The notes under the pieces were generated by a model that saw only the letters and a list, made by a program, of their open reading frames with translations, had not been told where the DNA came from and did not search any database. A program made the position numbers and the translations under genes. A stretch of DNA of 64,000 nucleotides from Saprospiraceae bacterium (lineage in GTDB: Bacteria; Bacteroidota; Bacteroidia; Chitinophagales; Saprospiraceae). This document shows, piece by piece, positions 1 through 9,899 of the stretch. The DNA lies in contig JADJVK010000001.1 in the NCBI GenBank assembly GCA_016710625.1, positions 1 through 64,000 on the forward strand. Direction: 5' to 3'. Position 1 is the stretch's first letter. Every line of letters starts with the position of its first letter.

Positions 1-2
1 AA

Positions 3-215
3 TTGAATGTGGATTATCTGATTCCGCATTTCGACTTACAAAAAATTCAAGTATTAGACATTGATGGTATTCCTCCTTTCAACCCTATTCATTTCAGCAA
101 AAAAAATATTTTAGCAAATAACACTACCTTAATTGCTTACAACCCAAACAAAGCTCCACCGCCAAAACCTTATGGAAAAGAGTTGTGTGTCTTTGTCCAA
201 TCTTTTCTTTGTTAG
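3..215 (+). CDS. C-terminal part of an unidentified protein (possibly HYC_CC_PP type), cut by window edge
   Basis: The reading frame is open from the window edge to a TAG stop, so this is the 3' end of a longer gene. About 70 residues are visible, rich in Pro and Asn, with a PPPKPYGKEL stretch shortly before a hydrophobic end (FVQSFLC). No domain can be assigned with confidence. In many Bacteroidota a small Cys/His/Pro-rich protein (the HYC_CC_PP family) precedes a TonB receptor plus an HMA-domain protein, which is exactly the order seen here, so that identity is an inference from context. The first 110 bases after the stop hold no gene before the receptor starts. Confidence 0.4.
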   Translation: MNVDYLIPHFDLQKIQVLDIDGIPPFNPIHFSKKNILANNTTLIAYNPNKAPPPKPYGKELCVFVQSFLC

Positions 216-325
216 GCATCATTTAATTAAATTATATTTTTTTAAACTTGTATTCATGAGCTTAAGCTATTGAATGCCATTGTTTTACATCAATTCACTA
301 TTGGATTGAAATTAATTAAAATTAA

Positions 326-2572
326 ATGAACTCTTTATTTTTAGAGCTGCGATTTTCAAAATTGTCAGCGATACTCTCCATTATATTCCTATTTAGTGTA
401 AGCTCAAAAGCCCAAAATACAATTAAAGGGGAGGTGGTAAATGCCGAAGAAGAACCACTTATCGGAGCAACCATCCTTTGGAAACACGATGCAACAGTGA
501 ATGCAGTTGCAGATATTGATGGCAAATTTTCTATCAATCGCTCCAAAAAATCCGATACCTTAGTCGTTTCCTACGTCGGTTTCAATACTTTGAATTTCAT
601 CGTAAACCGCCAAGATTCCTTTTTGCATTTACATTTAGAAGTATTAGCAAATTTGCAGGAGGTAGTGGTAACTGGCAGATTAGAAGATAGTTATGTCTCT
701 ACCTTGAATGTAAAGAATGTGGAATCACTTACAAGTTGCGAACTCAGAAAGGCTCCATGCTGCAATCTTTCAGAACCATTTTAAACTAGTGGTGCTGTAG
801 ATATTAGTTATAGTGACGCTATTACTGGAGCTACTGAAATACAAATGCTAGGCCTGAAAGGTATCTATACCCAATTACAAATTGAAAACAGACCCTCTTT
901 GAATGGATTAGCCACTCCCTTTGGGATGGATTTTATTCCTGGAACATGGTTGGAAAGCATCCAGATTTCGAAAGGAGCAAGTACCATATTGAATGGATAT
1001 CAAAGTATTAGTGGTCAAATCAATGTAGAATTAGTAAAACCTAGAAAAGATAAACAACTGTATGTCAATTTATTCGGCAATACTCTTGGAAGGACAGAAG
1101 CCAATATTCATTTAAACAAAAAAATAAATGAAAAATGGTCAACAGGCTTATTGTTACATGGAAGTGTTTTCCAAAATCAAATTGATCACGACAATGATGG
1201 GTTTATCAATATGCCTCTGAAAAAACAGTTAAATGGCTTGTATCGTTTGTTTTATAATGGCGATAAATGGTTTTTCCAACTGAATGCACATGCCCTTAGC
1301 GACAATAGAGTGGGTGGACAATTGATTCCAAAATCTACACCTGCTGGTAACTATTGGAGAACCAACATTACAAACAACCGAACAGAACTGTATGGAAAAA
1401 TGGCGTTTTTGGGCTTTAAAGAAACCTATCGGAATTTAGCTTTCCAATATAGCTTATTGAATCATGAGATGTTTGGCAATTTCGGTTTACAGGCTTACAA
1501 TGGAATTCAAAGATCATCTTATAACAATTTGATTTATAGCGATATAATTGGAGACACGGATCATAAAATCATTTTAGGAGCTACCTATCAATACGATAAT
1601 TTCCAAGAATCATTGAGTGATAAAAAGTACGATAGAATAGAATCTGTCACTGGAGCTTATGCAGAGTACAACTATGGTCGTACTGTGTTAGGAAAAGCAT
1701 ATACTGACCTAGGTATCGTTGCTGGATTGAGAGTTGATCAAAATAGTTTGTATGGGCTATTGATTACTCCAAGATTGAATTTAAAATACAACTTCTCTGA
1801 AAACAGCATCATCAGAGCCTCCGCTGGGAGAGGTTATCATTCACCGAATATCATTGCTGAGAATATTGGACAGTTTTCTAGCAATAGGAGTTTGAATATT
1901 TTAACTCCTTTGAAAATTGAAGAAGCTTGGAATTATGGTATCAATTTCACCCAACAATTTAACCTTTTTGGGAGAAGTGGTAATATGAATTTTGATTTTT
2001 ACAGAACCGACTTCGTCAATCAAATGGTGGTTGATATTGATAAAGATTATACAAAAATTCTGGTTTATAATTTGGAAGGGAAATCCTTTTCAAATAGCTT
2101 TTTGTGGATGAGCACCTACGAATTATTCGACAGATTCACTTTGAAGCTAGCATATAAATGGAATGACGTGAAAACCAACTATCAAGGAGTGGTGGATCGA
2201 CAACCATTTGTAGCCAAACATAGAGGATTGATAACTGTGGACTATAAATCAAAGTCAAAAAATTGGATTTTCAATATTGCAACACAAATAGTGGGACCAC
2301 AAAGAATTCCTGTAAATCACTCATTACCAAGCCAGTACCACGAACATAGCATTTCAGAATCACCAACTTATGCTTTATTGCAAGCCCAGATTACTAGAAA
2401 ATTTGGGAATCTTGAGATATATGTTGGTGGGGAGAACATAACGAATTATTTGCAGCACAATCCGATTGTGGCAGCAGATCAACCTTTTTCTACGTATTTT
2501 AATGCAGCACAAGTTTATGCACCAACGATGGGGGCAAGAGGTTATTTCGGATTACGATATGGAATAAATTAA
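326..2572 (+). pseudogene. TonB-dependent outer-membrane receptor interrupted by an in-frame TAA
   Basis: The frame starts at ATG 326 and runs to TAA 2570-2572, but a TAA at 782-784 (codon 153) splits it into two pieces in the same frame. The upstream part has a signal peptide ending SSKAQ, then a carboxypeptidase-like regulatory domain (about residues 30-110, GEVVNAEEEPLIGATI and SYVGF) and the start of the plug (LQEVVVTGR). Downstream are the rest of the plug (EIQMLGLKG, ISKGASTILNGYQSISGQINVE) and the beta-barrel, ending in GYFGLRYGIN. Around the stop, SEPF-stop-TSGAVDIS corresponds to the SESFETN(G/A)VDI segment I know from relatives, so a GAA-to-TAA change is the simplest explanation. 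With the HMA lipoprotein downstream, copper or another soft metal is a plausible substrate (inference). A second product from ATG 845 would lack a signal peptide and most of the plug. Confidence 0.85.
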
Positions 2573-3171
2573 AACTTATAACCAATTCGCATTCCGAACC
2601 ATAATCTGGAAAATCTTACATAATCTAAAATTGAATCCGATTGTGTATTATCTTTCTTCAAATAATCAATAAACTCATAAATTCTTTCATTTTTGGGTAT
2701 GTAAACAACTGACAATGAGCCGTAAAATCGATTAGTGATTTGGAGATTAAATCCTATTTTACCAGTGAGGAATGCACTTCCTTTGCTATCATTGCTATAG
2801 TAAGAAAGATTTCCTCTCTGGACATATTGGGAAAAATCTCTTACGAAATAATTTCCACAAACACCAATGAAATAAGAAATGTTGTCGTTAGTTCTGGATT
2901 TAAAATCCATGACAAGTTGTAGTGTAAAACTTTGATTTTTAAAATCATTTTGGGTTAGATAGGAGTATCCTAAATCACCTAATAGCAACGTTTTTTCATT
3001 ATTCGATTTATAAAGCCTTCTGTCATAGTGAAGACCATACCACCCAGAAACACCGCCAAGTTCTAAGGAAATTGAATTTTTATAATCAGGAATTTTCAAA
3101 CCAACATTGGTGTTTTGAGAGAATAGCGGAAATACAAAAGAAAAAGTGATTAGGAATAAAAATAATCTCAT
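2569..3171 (-). CDS. Putative outer-membrane beta-barrel protein
   Basis: A 200-residue protein with a clear signal peptide (hydrophobic residues 2-16, then FSQN). The mature part alternates polar and aromatic residues, with short strands such as SLELGGVSGWYGLHYD, and ends on an aromatic strand (RLWFGMRIGYKF), typical of small outer-membrane barrels. No specific family is recognised. It is convergent with the TonB receptor, and their stop codons overlap by a few bases. A distant 65-base gap separates its start from the HMA gene on the other strand, so the two are divergent. Confidence 0.6.
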   Translation of the reverse strand: MRLFLFLITFSFVFPLFSQNTNVGLKIPDYKNSISLELGGVSGWYGLHYDRRLYKSNNEKTLLLGDLGYSYLTQNDFKNQSFTLQLVMDFKSRTNDNISYFIGVCGNYFVRDFSQYVQRGNLSYYSNDSKGSAFLTGKIGFNLQITNRFYGSLSVVYIPKNERIYEFIDYLKKDNTQSDSILDYVRFSRLWFGMRIGYKF

Positions 3172-3240
3172 AAAAATATTTTAAAGGTTATTAAAGCATT
3201 AAATTTATATCAATTTTATAAAAAATAAAAATTATTTATC

Positions 3241-3600
3241 ATGAAACTAAATATTTTAATTTTCAGTATTTTTTTAGCATTTCAGGCTTGTAACCCTAAA
3301 GCTACAACGAGTACGGCTGTTGCTAGTGCTAACGAAGCTACTGAGACATTCATAGTAGCTGGGAACTGCAATATGTGCAAGAAAACAATAGAAGGTGCCT
3401 CTAAGCAAGCAGGAGCAAGCTATGCAAATTGGGATAAAGAAAATGACAAATTAACGGTCAAATTCGACAAAACCAAAACCTCAGTGGATGCCATCCAGAA
3501 GTCCATTGCAAAATATGGTTACGACAATGTAAAATACAAAGCTACCAATGAAGCATATGAAGGGCTTCCAGCATGTTGCCATTATGATAGGATGCAATAG
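3241..3600 (+). CDS. HMA-domain (heavy-metal-associated) lipoprotein
   Basis: A 119-residue lipoprotein: the signal peptide ends in the lipobox AFQAC (Cys17). An Ala/Thr-rich linker leads to a ferredoxin-like HMA domain at about residues 35-98 with the metal site GNCNMC (Cys43 and Cys46), as in copper chaperones and the N-terminal domains of copper ATPases. The end ACCHYD (Cys112, Cys113, His114) gives a second possible metal site not found in simple Atx1-type chaperones. It probably binds Cu(I) or a similar soft metal in the periplasm and may pass it to or from the nearby TonB receptor. The domain is clear, the metal inferred. Confidence 0.8.
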   Translation: MKLNILIFSIFLAFQACNPKATTSTAVASANEATETFIVAGNCNMCKKTIEGASKQAGASYANWDKENDKLTVKFDKTKTSVDAIQKSIAKYGYDNVKYKATNEAYEGLPACCHYDRMQ

Positions 3601-3613
3601 GGAGATGGGAGTG

Positions 3614-3661
3614 AATCACACACTATTTTTTAATATTTTAAGAATTAGTGTGTGATTTTTT
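3614..3661 (+). terminator. Intrinsic terminator after the HMA gene
   Basis: Twelve paired bases AATCACACACTA (3614-3625) and TAGTGTGTGATT, a loop of about 20 bases, then a T run continuing to 3661. It lies 13 bases after the HMA stop. Confidence 0.75.
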
Positions 3662-3697
3662 AAAAAAATATGTTTATATTTGTAAACATATTTTTTT
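3662..3697. promoter_or_regulatory. 15-bp-arm palindrome with a -7 promoter box in its centre
   Basis: Perfect inverted repeat, arms 3662-3676 and 3683-3697, six-base centre. TATATTTG (3675-3682) fits the Bacteroidota -7 consensus TAnnTTTG and lies across the left arm and centre. The start codon of the next gene is at 3725, so a transcript from here would have a 5' leader of about 35 bases. Read as RNA it is also an A-run/stem/T-run structure, so a bidirectional terminator is the alternative. Confidence 0.5.
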
Positions 3698-3724
3698 AAT
3701 TCTCAATAAAATTTAATAACTGCC

Positions 3725-4612
3725 ATGAAAAAAATTCTATTCTTATTTTTGGTTTCCCTCTATTCAATAAATATTTATGCACAATTAAGAGCTGGTGAAA
3801 TAATTGACCCAAATAAATTTAAATATAATTATGATTCAATTGCTATAAAATATGGAGAGGGTCATAAAACACTAGATTTAAAATTAAACAAAAATAGTTC
3901 TACTCCAGACTTGACAATAATATTAGATACTTTTCCATTAAATTGTGGTAGCCAAAGTGCTAAAGGGACATCAATTCTAATTAAGAATAATACAAATATA
4001 GAAATTTTATCCTATAAATATAGTGCACCAATTAGCTTCTTTAATAAAACAAAAGCACTTAATTATTTAGATAGCATAAATGATAACCCATATAATAATG
4101 ATATATTTTATTGGGAAAACAAATCTGTCCTGATTTCTCAGGCAAGAATAGTAAAATTGGATTGTAGTTCTGGTCCAATATGGGATTTTAACGACTTTAA
4201 TCAATCACAAAAATTTATTGGCTTTAGATTTAAAGAGGGTGTTGACTATAACTATGCATGGATTGAAATGAAAAGTTTAGTAACTTATGATTCTGCTTAT
4301 GCTGTTATAAAAGGGTATTATAGTGATGCTTTAACAAAACTTATAGAGAAAGATACTATAACTGAGAATGCTGTAAAATTAGGGGTCGTAGAAAACAACA
4401 TAATAAATTTAACAATCGATTGCACTGATAATCAAAATGTTACAATCTCCTTGTATGATTTCAATGGTGATACACAACAAACTAAAAATTTCAATTTAAT
4501 TACTGGAGTAAATAATATATCAATACCTGTAGGTAATAATAGGTCCTATGGATTAAATTTGATAAGAGTTAGTGGAAAAAATTGGAACAAAACTTTAAAG
4601 ATAATTTATTGA
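3725..4612 (+). CDS. Secreted protein with probable T9SS C-terminal sorting domain
   Basis: A 295-residue protein with a signal peptide (MKKILFLFLVSLYSINIYAQ, cleaved after about residue 20). The central part matches no family I recognise; it contains DLTIILDTFPLNCG and two further cysteines that could form disulfides. From about residue 225 to the end is a beta-rich module (VTISLYDFNGD ... GLNLIRVSG ... TLKIIY) resembling the T9SS type A sorting domain, so it is probably exported across the outer membrane and anchored or released. Low GC and short hydrophilic repeats are typical for these cargo proteins. It converges with the following GT-C gene, overlapping at the stop codons. Confidence 0.6.
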   Translation: MKKILFLFLVSLYSINIYAQLRAGEIIDPNKFKYNYDSIAIKYGEGHKTLDLKLNKNSSTPDLTIILDTFPLNCGSQSAKGTSILIKNNTNIEILSYKYSAPISFFNKTKALNYLDSINDNPYNNDIFYWENKSVLISQARIVKLDCSSGPIWDFNDFNQSQKFIGFRFKEGVDYNYAWIEMKSLVTYDSAYAVIKGYYSDALTKLIEKDTITENAVKLGVVENNIINLTIDCTDNQNVTISLYDFNGDTQQTKNFNLITGVNNISIPVGNNRSYGLNLIRVSGKNWNKTLKIIY

Positions 4613-6066
4613 TTTGGTTGAACTTCTAATCTGAAAACATTAATATTTCCATAAGAATATACGGTGTCCCGTATAAATTCAGATATTTCTTTTTCAACTT
4701 TTCTTGAATTAGAGTAGATGTATTTGACTTTATATCTGCTAATTATATCTTTTACCCATTCTTTTGGAAGATAATCATCTTTAAATATATGACCTCTTTT
4801 ATCAATTAGATAAGGGAAAATATAACCTGAAACATCATTTAATATAATACACTGCTCATTACTAGGTACTGCATTCTTAAATTCGTTTTGTCTTTCATAA
4901 ATTTCCTTGTAAGAATAAGGATCCCATGAATTCTTATTTTGATATGCCGTTAATCCAGGCATTAATATTATTAAAACACCAATCATTATTTTAGATATTA
5001 ATGAATCATTTTGTTTGATTAATTCATTGAAACCAAAAGTAATCAATAAAAATAAAAATGGTAAAAAAGGAAACATGTAATAATCATGTACAATTCCGAT
5101 CATATTTAATTCAAAAAGAAAATATAGTAAAACTAGAGCAAAACTAAAAAACAAGGCTTTAAATTTTATGTTCTTTAGTGTTTCCACTTTTAATATATTC
5201 CATAATCCAAAAAAAAGAAAGGGTAAACAGGCGATATTCATTAATATTTTGGGAAACATAATATAAAGGTGATAATCCAATATAATTAATGCTGTTTTCC
5301 AAGTAATTTTATTTCCAAATATTCCAGAAGTCACGCCATTCTCCCAAGTTGGCATCACCCATATATACCATAAAAGAGTTGGTAAAAGAAAGGTAATATA
5401 AATTGATAATTGCTGAGCTACCTGTTTGTAATTACTTGGCTTTTTATAAAAAGTCTGAATTATTAGATAAAAAAACAAAACTCCACCAAAAAGAATAAAA
5501 GGGAGCTTCGATGCAATAGATAAAGAAAGAAAAAGTGCTCCTAATATTGTGTTTTTGATTGAATATCTATTTAAATTTTTTACAAAAAAAGATAAGAACC
5601 AAATCCCTGCACACAATGCAAGGTTATCGGGTAAGGGATTTATAGTGTAATAATAGAAAACTGGCGAAAAATTAAATGCCCAAACTCCAAATAATGAGAC
5701 ATAAGATTTAAATCCTAAATTTTTCAAAAGATAATAAAATCCGAGCAATGAACATAAGCCAAGTAAAAAAGTGGAATATCGAATAACACTCACATCTTCT
5801 CCAATAATTTTTTGGATTCCACCAATTACCCATTGATAAACTGGAAATTCATATCTGTAGATATTATCTTTCCCACCATTAAAAGATGCAACCCTTGGAT
5901 TCAATATATTAAAATCGTATCGGGTAAAATTTCGAATATTCCAACCAGTTTGAGTTTGCCTCCAATCATGTAATCCGCTTATCTCATGATTAATATACTT
6001 ATGATGTAGTAAAAAACTTAATAATACAATAAAAGTAAAAAGGAATATTGATACATATTTTTTCAT
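4606..6066 (-). CDS. GT-C fold membrane glycosyltransferase (ArnT/PMT-like, GT39/83 type)
   Basis: A 486-residue polytopic protein with roughly ten membrane segments. The first periplasmic loop carries LHDWRQTQT followed by NIRNF, the acidic-residue motif position of ArnT/PMT-type GT-C enzymes that use a polyprenyl-phosphate sugar donor. The soluble C-terminal tail (about residue 385 on) is short. It lies seven bases downstream of the next upstream minus gene, with which it surely forms an operon. Likely role: adding a sugar to lipid A, a glycan or a protein on the periplasmic face. The acceptor cannot be told from sequence. Confidence 0.7.
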   Translation of the reverse strand: MKKYVSIFLFTFIVLLSFLLHHKYINHEISGLHDWRQTQTGWNIRNFTRYDFNILNPRVASFNGGKDNIYRYEFPVYQWVIGGIQKIIGEDVSVIRYSTFLLGLCSLLGFYYLLKNLGFKSYVSLFGVWAFNFSPVFYYYTINPLPDNLALCAGIWFLSFFVKNLNRYSIKNTILGALFLSLSIASKLPFILFGGVLFFYLIIQTFYKKPSNYKQVAQQLSIYITFLLPTLLWYIWVMPTWENGVTSGIFGNKITWKTALIILDYHLYIMFPKILMNIACLPFLFFGLWNILKVETLKNIKFKALFFSFALVLLYFLFELNMIGIVHDYYMFPFLPFLFLLITFGFNELIKQNDSLISKIMIGVLIILMPGLTAYQNKNSWDPYSYKEIYERQNEFKNAVPSNEQCIILNDVSGYIFPYLIDKRGHIFKDDYLPKEWVKDIISRYKVKYIYSNSRKVEKEISEFIRDTVYSYGNINVFRLEVQPNQ

Positions 6067-6073
6067 TTTATAA

Positions 6074-7525
6074 TTACTTTCTTTTTACTAACTTCCTTGT
6101 TCCCCAAGCAAATTCTTTGAAAATAACAAAATTATCTTTCATTTTATCATAAACTTCATTTTGTATATAATAAAATTCATTGCTACTATTTGGATTCAAA
6201 TCGCTGTGATAGTGTTCCAGATTTATATACTTGTTATATTCATCCGCAGTATAGAACGATAAAGATGGATGAAATATCCATTCACAATCTAGTTTTATTG
6301 GCTCTTTTCTTCCTTCTGAGATGTAAACTTCCCTTAGTGTTTTTAGGACATCATATGTATTTTCGTCATAGTACCATTCATATGAAGATTTACCATAACA
6401 GGATCTTACAAAATGTTGTAAAGTCATAAAACCTAAAAATGCACAAACGAACAACCCAAGTAAATTATTTACATTCACTAATTTCTGTAATGAAAAAACG
6501 AATGGAACCATTAATAAAGGAAAATAAAATAGTGATGTTCTTGCATTTAAATTCGGAACATCCAAAAAATTATTCTGAAGAATATTGTAAATGATAGCGC
6601 TAAAAAACAGTAAATAGGAATATATAACTACTTTACTGAATTTATTATTTATGATAAAATATAATGATAGAATAAATAGTACAATAGAAACTACTACGAT
6701 TGGTAATGTATCATTCGAAAACTCAAAATATTGTACATTTAGCTTCATATTATTTATCAAAACCTTTATGGTCTCATTATAAAAACCAGTAGATCCCCAA
6801 ACATTTATCTGATCAGATTTCATCATTCTCGAAATCGGATATGCAATTATTAAAAAACAAATTATGGGAATCAAAAACAAGTAAAAAATATGAGATTTAT
6901 CGATCAGACCATTTTTATTCTTATTAGTTATAATAAATATAAATAGTAAAAGGATTAAAGGTAAAAAGAAATTTAAGGTGGTAAAATTGGTGTAAACAGC
7001 CAATGACCCAAGGCTTAAAGACAATATCAAGTCTTTTTTGTTTTGCTTATCAATAAAGCTTAAAAAGTAATAAACACTTGCCATTTGGAAGGAAATACTT
7101 AAAGCATACCCTCTTGCTAATGAAAAGAAATCAATAAAATAATTATTAAATACAAATAAAAAAATTGAGCAAATTATTAGAATGGAGTCAGAAAAATAAG
7201 TTCTAATTAGTTTTACAACAAAATAATAATAGATTATAAATGATAAAATACTTGGTAAACGAACAACTGAAGTACTATATCCACCTATAGTTGCAAATAA
7301 TTTAATTAATAATGTATTTAAAATATGATTATTTGGGATTGGGTCTTTATATGTAATAATATCCCAAATACTCATTTTCGAAAAATAATTGACAGTCCCT
7401 ACTTCATCATGAGTTATAGGAATCGTAAATGCTTTTTTACAAATCAAGAAAAAAATAAAAAATCCTGCAATCCAAACAAAGTAATCAAGCTTTGTAAAAT
7501 TTTTTGTACCTAATTTCAAACTCAT
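6074..7525 (-). CDS. Polytopic membrane protein, GT-C glycosyltransferase-like
   Basis: A 483-residue protein with about ten to twelve hydrophobic segments. The loop after the first segment has ITHDEVGTVNYF, with the Asp-Glu pair typical of the catalytic loop of GT-C enzymes, then DPIPNNHILNTLL. The C-terminal soluble part has DCEWIFHPSLSFYTADEY. It is the first gene of a two-gene unit with the ArnT-like gene, gap 7 bases. I cannot separate a true glycosyltransferase from a related flippase-like protein; the DE motif favours the former. Confidence 0.65.
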   Translation of the reverse strand: MSLKLGTKNFTKLDYFVWIAGFFIFFLICKKAFTIPITHDEVGTVNYFSKMSIWDIITYKDPIPNNHILNTLLIKLFATIGGYSTSVVRLPSILSFIIYYYFVVKLIRTYFSDSILIICSIFLFVFNNYFIDFFSLARGYALSISFQMASVYYFLSFIDKQNKKDLILSLSLGSLAVYTNFTTLNFFLPLILLLFIFIITNKNKNGLIDKSHIFYLFLIPIICFLIIAYPISRMMKSDQINVWGSTGFYNETIKVLINNMKLNVQYFEFSNDTLPIVVVSIVLFILSLYFIINNKFSKVVIYSYLLFFSAIIYNILQNNFLDVPNLNARTSLFYFPLLMVPFVFSLQKLVNVNNLLGLFVCAFLGFMTLQHFVRSCYGKSSYEWYYDENTYDVLKTLREVYISEGRKEPIKLDCEWIFHPSLSFYTADEYNKYINLEHYHSDLNPNSSNEFYYIQNEVYDKMKDNFVIFKEFAWGTRKLVKRK

Positions 7526-7638
7526 TATTATATAAAATCTACAATTAACTTATTAAAATACAATATTACACTTTTAATAATTAAAATAATTGAAATTTAT
7601 TTATAAATAAATAAGTAAATAACTCTTTTACAATTTGC

Positions 7639-7646
7639 TATATTTG
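7639..7646 (+). promoter_or_regulatory. -7 promoter box TATATTTG
   Basis: Exact match to the Bacteroidota sigma-70 -7 consensus TAnnTTTG, 24 bases before the ATG at 7671. No convincing -33 element is visible. Confidence 0.45.
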
Positions 7647-7670
7647 AACTTTAATATCATCAATATTTCA

Positions 7671-9899
7671 ATGGATCTTTTAACAAATAAGAAATTTAGA
7701 TTTGAGAATTTTTACTTTTTGCTTTTAATAACATTTGTTGTAGCAATCATTTATATAGATATTATCAAAAAGCCAAATCAATTCTTAATCAGTGCAGGAG
7801 ATGGTTTAAAAAACTATTACACTTTTCTTTATCATATTAAAAATGATAAATCTTTTTGGAAATTTGATGGCATGAATTATCCCTTCGGTGAAAATATTGT
7901 ATTTACTGATAATCAACCGATTCTTTCTAATTCTATAAAACTAAGACACAATATTTCCCCAAGTATTGATTGCAATCTTATCGCTATACATAATTATTTC
8001 CTGATTTTTGGGCTTATTTTGGGAGGACTAGGGTTTTTCTTGGTGTTGCGTCAATTGAAAATCGATTTTGTGTTTGCTAGTATTATTACAATTGGTTTAA
8101 TCCTTTTAAATCCGCAAATACCCAGATTCAATGGTCATTATGGGTTATTTTATCCCACACTATCTTGGCTTTTTCTATTTCAACTAAAAATACTTGACGG
8201 AAAAAAATACTTAAAATATAGTTTTATAATTTCCATTTTTACTGTGATAGTTGGATTACTACACATGTATCATTTTTTGTTATCAGCATTTGTTTGTTTA
8301 TTATTCATTTTTATCAATTTATATTTATCATTCTCCAAAAAAGATGTAATTAAAGCGATCATACAATTTCTAATTCAAATAATTGTCCCTTTTTTAATTT
8401 TAACTTTTTTTACATCAATTACTAATTATTCAACAGACAGACCTAATGCTCCTTATGGTTTTTTTGAATTTAGATCATTTTGGGAAGGGTTAATATTTAG
8501 CTACCAACTACCCCTTTTCAATTTTGTGAATACTAATCTTGTGAAAGTTAGAGAAATCAACTTCGAAGGCAAAGCTTATATTGGAATTTTATCAGTTTTT
8601 ACATTACTTTCATTTTTAATATTAATTATCTTTAAATTTAAGGCTTTTAAATCCTATTTTTCTCTACACAAAATAGAAGGGAAATTTTTCCTGATTTTCT
8701 TGATATCAGCATTAATCTCTTTTGGTTTACCATTTGTCATTCCTGGATTAGAATTTTTGTTAGATTACACTGGTCCATTCAAACAATTTAGAAGTATTGG
8801 AAGGTTATCTTGGATCTGTTTTTATGCAATCAATTTTTTTTCAATCTATATTATTTATCATTATCTAATTCCCTCTATAAAAAATAATAATTATAAAATA
8901 GTAACCTATTTTTCTATCCTTTTTTTGGTATTTGTTGAGGGAGTTTGGTACCAAAATAAAAACCAATATAATTTGACAAACATAGAAGAATATCAATGTA
9001 AATTCGATAAATCAAAAATTCAATTTAATAGAGAAGAATATCAAGCCATATTGCCCAATCCGTATTTTTCAATTGGCTCAGAATGTTTTGGTTGGTGGGA
9101 TTTAGGGAACGAGGTCAATTACAATTTCGAATTGAGCTATTTGTTCAATTTACCTACTTTAGGTACAGTAGCAAGCAGAACCCCTTATCACCAAGCATTC
9201 CAATTGAATGAATTGACTTGCAAACCGTATAAAGTCCCAGAAATTATCAATAAATTAAAGGAGATAGACCCTAGACCTTTGCTTGTTTTAGAAACTAAAA
9301 ACGAAGTAAGTGAAAAAAGAAATAATATTTCATATTGGACAGCTAATGCCCCGGTTATTTATGAAAATGAGAAGTATAAATTAAAAAAATTGGATCTATC
9401 ACAATTCGACACCATTGTGCACCAATATCTACAAGGTGTTAGAAATCAAATGAATACAATCAAGAATTTTACAACAACTTATTATAATCTGGACTTAGCA
9501 AAAACTAATGAAAAAGAAGGCATCAACTATTCAAGTGGCTTAATATTAGATAAGAAATTGTCAGGAAGATATTTATTTTCATATTGGTTAGAAATGCCAA
9601 ATTCAGGAGCTGCTAGTTCGATAACTGAAATATGGCAATTTAATGAAAATGAAAAGGTTACAGATTATATTGGTGAAGCAAATCACTTTAATTATAAAAT
9701 GTATGATGGTAATAAGTTGCTGATTGAAACACCGATGAATTTAAGAGATGATACAAAAAGAATTGTATTTAAAGTTTCATCAAAAGATAAAAGTCATTCC
9801 TTGAATTTTTCTAAAATCATGCTTTATAAAGATGGTGATAATATAAAAGAGACCCAAAATGGAAAAAATTATTTTAATAACTACTTAATAAATCTATAG
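7671..9899 (+). CDS. Large polytopic membrane protein, GT-C-like, unknown sugar acceptor
   Basis: About 742 residues from ATG 7671 (a TTG further up lies before the -7 box, so ATG is preferred). The first loop has SAGDGLKNYYTF and then GMNYPFGENIVFTDNQP, the latter also found in bacterial membrane proteins of the GT-C/YfhO type. About eleven membrane segments fill residues 15-440; the last 300 residues are a soluble domain that I do not recognise. It is divergent from the two GT-C genes and ends overlapping the convergent GT2 gene by 19 bases. It fits a locus for a cell-surface polysaccharide or for glycosylation of secreted proteins; a transfer reaction is an inference. Confidence 0.6.
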   Translation: MDLLTNKKFRFENFYFLLLITFVVAIIYIDIIKKPNQFLISAGDGLKNYYTFLYHIKNDKSFWKFDGMNYPFGENIVFTDNQPILSNSIKLRHNISPSIDCNLIAIHNYFLIFGLILGGLGFFLVLRQLKIDFVFASIITIGLILLNPQIPRFNGHYGLFYPTLSWLFLFQLKILDGKKYLKYSFIISIFTVIVGLLHMYHFLLSAFVCLLFIFINLYLSFSKKDVIKAIIQFLIQIIVPFLILTFFTSITNYSTDRPNAPYGFFEFRSFWEGLIFSYQLPLFNFVNTNLVKVREINFEGKAYIGILSVFTLLSFLILIIFKFKAFKSYFSLHKIEGKFFLIFLISALISFGLPFVIPGLEFLLDYTGPFKQFRSIGRLSWICFYAINFFSIYIIYHYLIPSIKNNNYKIVTYFSILFLVFVEGVWYQNKNQYNLTNIEEYQCKFDKSKIQFNREEYQAILPNPYFSIGSECFGWWDLGNEVNYNFELSYLFNLPTLGTVASRTPYHQAFQLNELTCKPYKVPEIINKLKEIDPRPLLVLETKNEVSEKRNNISYWTANAPVIYENEKYKLKKLDLSQFDTIVHQYLQGVRNQMNTIKNFTTTYYNLDLAKTNEKEGINYSSGLILDKKLSGRYLFSYWLEMPNSGAASSITEIWQFNENEKVTDYIGEANHFNYKMYDGNKLLIETPMNLRDDTKRIVFKVSSKDKSHSLNFSKIMLYKDGDNIKETQNGKNYFNNYLINL

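Noticed and set aside
782..784. Stop recoding of the TonB receptor
   Set aside because: The codon is TAA, not the TGA used for selenocysteine, and no readthrough element is visible.
845..2572. A separate receptor gene starting at ATG 845
   Set aside because: It lacks a signal peptide and the first part of the plug, and continues in frame with the upstream piece, so it is the 3' part of one broken gene.
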